From NCBI GenBank assembly GCA_046350455.1, contig JAXMAM010000002.1, positions 1 to 64,000 of the forward strand: DNA of 64,000 nucleotides, given 5' to 3'. This document shows positions 61,715-64,000 of the stretch, in pieces. Below the pieces are notes generated by a model. The model had not been told where the DNA came from. It worked only from the letters and a program-made list of their open reading frames with translations, and did no database searches. The stretch comes from CAZXGD01 sp046350455. Its GTDB lineage: Bacteria > Planctomycetota > Phycisphaerae > Phycisphaerales > SM1A02. Numbering within the stretch: position 1 is the stretch's first letter; the number at the start of each line of letters is the position of its first letter. The translations under genes and the position numbers were made by a program.

Positions 61715-63101
61715 ACGATCGGCGAACCACCGCGTTGCGGCCCAAACGCTTCAGGACGTCAATGGCTGGGCCCGGGAACCGGTGCATCCCTTCCAGCACC
61801 CGATCAAACGCCGCCAGGAACCGGTCCACCTCAGCATCAGTGATCACCAGCGGGGGGGTCAGCTTGAGCGCAGTCTGGTTGTGTCCAGCCACCTGGCACA
61901 GGATGCCGTGGTCCTCAAAGAGCGGGATGACTGCTGTCTGGGTGAACAGATTGGCGTCCATGGCGTGGATGGCCTTCCACGCAGCGCGGAGCCCCAGGCT
62001 GCGCGGCTCGCCAAACTCCACCGCCACCATCAGGCCGCGGCCGCGGACATCCTGGATGAACTCATACCGCTGCTGCAGCGCGCGCAGGCCAGCCATCAGG
62101 CGCTGGCCCATCTGCTGGGCGCGCTCGTTCAGGCGTTCCTCGTCGCACACGCTCAGCACCGCCAGGCCAGCAGCCATGGCCAGTCCGCCCATGTGGAAGG
62201 TGCTGCTGTGCACGATGGCGCGCTCCATGCTGCTGAACGTGCGCCTCCACACATCGCCGCGCACCAGCACGGCGCCCACGGGCACGTACGCGCCCGACAA
62301 CGCCTTGCTCAGCACCACGATGTCCGCTGCGCAGCCCTGCTCCTGGTGCAGCGCCAGGAACGTGCCCGTGCGGCACACGCCAGTCTGCACCTCGTCCGCC
62401 ACGAACAGCGCGCCCGCGCGCTTGCACAGCCGCGCGGCCTCCGCCAGATATCCCGGAGGCGCGATGTTCACGCCCTTGCCCTGGATGGGCTCCACCACAA
62501 AGGCCGCCACCTGGCGTGCAGCCAGCGCGCGCTCCAGGGCGGGCAGGTCGCCAAAGGACACCTGGTGGCAGTCAGGCATCAGCGGCCCAAATCCGCTCCG
62601 GAAGCTCTCGCATCCATTCAGCGCCAGCGAGCCAGCCGTCAGCCCATGGAACGCCTTGTCCGCATACAGGACGGCCGAGCGGCCTGTGGCGCACTTGGCG
62701 AACTTCAGCGCAGCCTCCACGCCTTCTGTGCCACTGTTGGCAAAGAACACGTGCTCCAGGCCCAGGTTGGTCCGCTCCTTCAACTCGCGCGCCAGCACGC
62801 CAGCCAGCACCGGCGTGTCGAACTGCACCATGCTGGCAGCGTCCATGGCCAGGAAGTCCGTGAGCGCCTTCTTCACCACTGGGTGGTTGCGCCCCACGTT
62901 GCACACCGCGTACCCGCCCAGAAAGTCCAGATACTGGCGGCCCTTCTCGTCGTACAGGAATGGGCCCTCGGCGCGCACGTAGAAGCGGTCGTAGCCGATG
63001 GTCCGCAGCACCCGGGCGAACTGGGGGTTGACGTGCTCTGCAAAAAGCTCGTGGCTCCTGGCCTGGTTCTCTCTCAGCACTTGCTGCAGGTCAAAGGGCA
63101 C
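61674..63101 (-). CDS. hpnO: Class III aminotransferase, HpnO-like
   Basis: A 475-residue PLP aminotransferase. I take the GTG at 63101 (VPFDLQQVLREN), which has GGAG seven bases upstream; no ATG fits. ELFAEHVNPQFARVLRTIGYD, GPFLYDEKGRQYLDFLGGYAVCNVGRNHPVV in pieces, FFANSGTEGVEAALKFA, FVVEPIQGKG, FVADEVQTGVCRTG, the PLP lysine in VVLSKALSGAYVPVG and VHSSTFHMGGLAMAAGLA are visible. The N-terminal segment and the STF motif agree with HpnO, which converts the hopanoid side-chain aldehyde to aminobacteriohopanetriol; acetylornithine-type enzymes are the alternative. First gene of the unit with the HpnN-like transporter. Confidence 0.75.
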   Translation of the reverse strand: MPFDLQQVLRENQARSHELFAEHVNPQFARVLRTIGYDRFYVRAEGPFLYDEKGRQYLDFLGGYAVCNVGRNHPVVKKALTDFLAMDAASMVQFDTPVLAGVLARELKERTNLGLEHVFFANSGTEGVEAALKFAKCATGRSAVLYADKAFHGLTAGSLALNGCESFRSGFGPLMPDCHQVSFGDLPALERALAARQVAAFVVEPIQGKGVNIAPPGYLAEAARLCKRAGALFVADEVQTGVCRTGTFLALHQEQGCAADIVVLSKALSGAYVPVGAVLVRGDVWRRTFSSMERAIVHSSTFHMGGLAMAAGLAVLSVCDEERLNERAQQMGQRLMAGLRALQQRYEFIQDVRGRGLMVAVEFGEPRSLGLRAAWKAIHAMDANLFTQTAVIPLFEDHGILCQVAGHNQTALKLTPPLVITDAEVDRFLAAFDRVLEGMHRFPGPAIDVLKRLGRNAVVRRSYDQAAAEAAMASV

Positions 63102-63212
63102 GGGTGGGCTCCATGGCGAGCCCCTCAAGGGTAGCGGTTCCGGGCTCCAGAGGGCGGTGGAAAAACTGTCGGAAGTGGCCGCCACACCCCGTTGGCAGGC
63201 CACCATGCGCAC

Positions 63213-64000
63213 ATGCCCTTCCGCGACGGATCCGTTTCGTACTCCCGTTTCACCCTGCAAGGCGACGTGCCAGCCCAGGCTGACGACGCCGCCTTTGCCG
63301 CCCTGAAGTCCGGGGCCATTCGCCCGGGTGCGCTGAAGGACGAGGGCACCGCCAGCGGCTGGTGCACTGGCCGCCATGTGTTCGACACCGACTTCAGCTG
63401 GGAGCACTGCGGATTCCCAGGTCTCCTCCTGTGCGCCATGCGCATGGAGGCTGCCAAGGTTCCCTCCGAGATCCGCCGCGCCTACCAGGCCATGGCTGCA
63501 GACGCCTTGGCAGCGCGGACCGAGGACGGCCAGGCTGCGTTCCTCAGCCGCACCGCCAAGCGTGAGGCGCGCGAAGAGGCCGACCGCCGCTGCACAGAGG
63601 AGATCCGCGAAGGCAAGTACCGCCGCATCTCCATGGTGCCAGTGCTCGTGGATCTGGCGCAGCGGTCCGTGCTGGCGCCAGTCGCCAGCGATGCCGCGTT
63701 CACCGAGCTGCGCGGTCTGCTCGACGCCTCGTTTGGCTGCAAGCTCATGCGCCGCTCCTCTGGCGCCGTGGCGGCCGACCTGCTGGGCGCCCGCGGCGCC
63801 ACCAGCGACCTGGAGGACGCGCTTCCCGATGTCTTCACCCCGCCGCCAGCGGAAGCGCTGGCGCGCGCCGCAGAGGGCGAAATCACCGTGCGCAGCTCTG
63901 CCCGCCCCGAAGTGCCGTGGGCGATGGCAGGCGGAGATGCCGCCGACTTCCTGGGCAACGTCTTCCTGCTGTGGCTGTGGTGGCACGCCGAGGCGCGCGA
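63213..64000 (+). CDS. RdgC-like recombination-associated protein, truncated by window edge
   Basis: An open frame of 262 codons running off the right end, starting at an ATG (MPFRDGSVSYSRFTLQGDVP). WCTGRHVFDTDFSWEHCGFPG, LLLCAMRMEAAKVPSEIRRAYQ, AFLSRTAKREAREEADRRC, EEIREGKYRRISMVPVLVDL and FGCKLMRRSSGAVAADLL agree in order with the planctomycete branch of RdgC-like proteins. RdgC in proteobacteria is a ring-shaped DNA-binding protein that limits RecA. The family assignment is from memory of the pattern, hence moderate. Divergent from hpnO. Confidence 0.6.
   Translation, partial: MPFRDGSVSYSRFTLQGDVPAQADDAAFAALKSGAIRPGALKDEGTASGWCTGRHVFDTDFSWEHCGFPGLLLCAMRMEAAKVPSEIRRAYQAMAADALAARTEDGQAAFLSRTAKREAREEADRRCTEEIREGKYRRISMVPVLVDLAQRSVLAPVASDAAFTELRGLLDASFGCKLMRRSSGAVAADLLGARGATSDLEDALPDVFTPPPAEALARAAEGEITVRSSARPEVPWAMAGGDAADFLGNVFLLWLWWHAEAR

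Noticed and set aside
58598..61843. 1081-codon open frame antisense to the HpnN-like gene
   Set aside because: Same reason: long shadow frame opposite a well-supported membrane protein, without membrane segments or motifs of its own.

Overview
The window is a high-GC chromosomal segment, most likely from a planctomycete of the Phycisphaerae group. The evidence is a secreted LamG protein ending in two GTDLGLLLGAWG dockerin-like repeats, a formylglycine-type sulfatase, several small membrane proteins with CxxCGY...CPECG zinc ribbons, a planctomycete-type RdgC-like protein, a c-type cytochrome-like protein with a CX4CH motif, and a peptidoglycan (murE-murF-mraY) plus Kdo (kdsB) gene set. No rRNA, tRNA, CRISPR array or intact transposon was recognised.

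Layout. 1-10.2 kb (minus strand): membrane and zinc-ribbon proteins, a frameshifted desaturase and a frameshifted Cdd1-like gene, a DUF1801 protein, a sulfatase, kdsB and a TPR protein. 10.4-14.6 kb (plus): def-fmt-queA-mgtE. 14.6-22.4 kb: a transglutaminase-like protein that has lost its catalytic residues, then an RND efflux system arranged as divergent mfp-permease and tetR-nodT units around one palindromic operator. 22.5-27.5 kb (plus): an Hsp20 gene behind a textbook sigma-54 promoter, a strong terminator, then murE-murF-mraY. 27.5-28.25 kb: intergenic DNA carrying copies of a palindromic GTGCCAGGCAC repeat, one of which forms the 3' end of the pseudouridine synthase gene. 28.2-35.6 kb: rluD-like, a TPR/YfgM-like protein, a HAD hydrolase, a 1120-residue degenerate indolepyruvate-oxidoreductase-like protein, and the LamG-dockerin protein. 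35.6-40.7 kb (minus): hom-metB with a long structured leader containing a Met-rich upstream ORF, then rlmN-ispH. 40.8-45.3 kb (plus): hpnC-hpnD-hpnE-queG, all coupled by 4-base overlaps. 45.3-56.4 kb: lipoprotein, cytochrome-like protein, sugar isomerase, two tandem MuiA-like genes riddled with frameshifts, and a large NAD-glutamate dehydrogenase. 56.5-64 kb: ribF-nrnA, an HMA-domain lipoprotein, an hpnO-hpnN-like pair, and an RdgC-like gene running off the right edge.

How the genes fit together. IspH makes the isoprenoid precursors, and hpnC/D/E, divergent from it, turn C15 units into squalene. HpnO-like aminotransferase and HpnN-like transporter about 16 kb away would modify and move hopanoids, so the window holds two separated pieces of a hopanoid pathway. 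Def and Fmt act at opposite ends of N-formyl-methionine metabolism. QueA and QueG are consecutive steps of queuosine synthesis but lie 30 kb apart. Hom and MetB channel aspartate semialdehyde to cystathionine, and their leader looks like a methionine attenuator. Single-base frameshifts are concentrated at 1.7-2.2 kb and 51.2-52.6 kb while genes of more than 3 kb elsewhere are intact, so local sequence error or true decay must be distinguished there.
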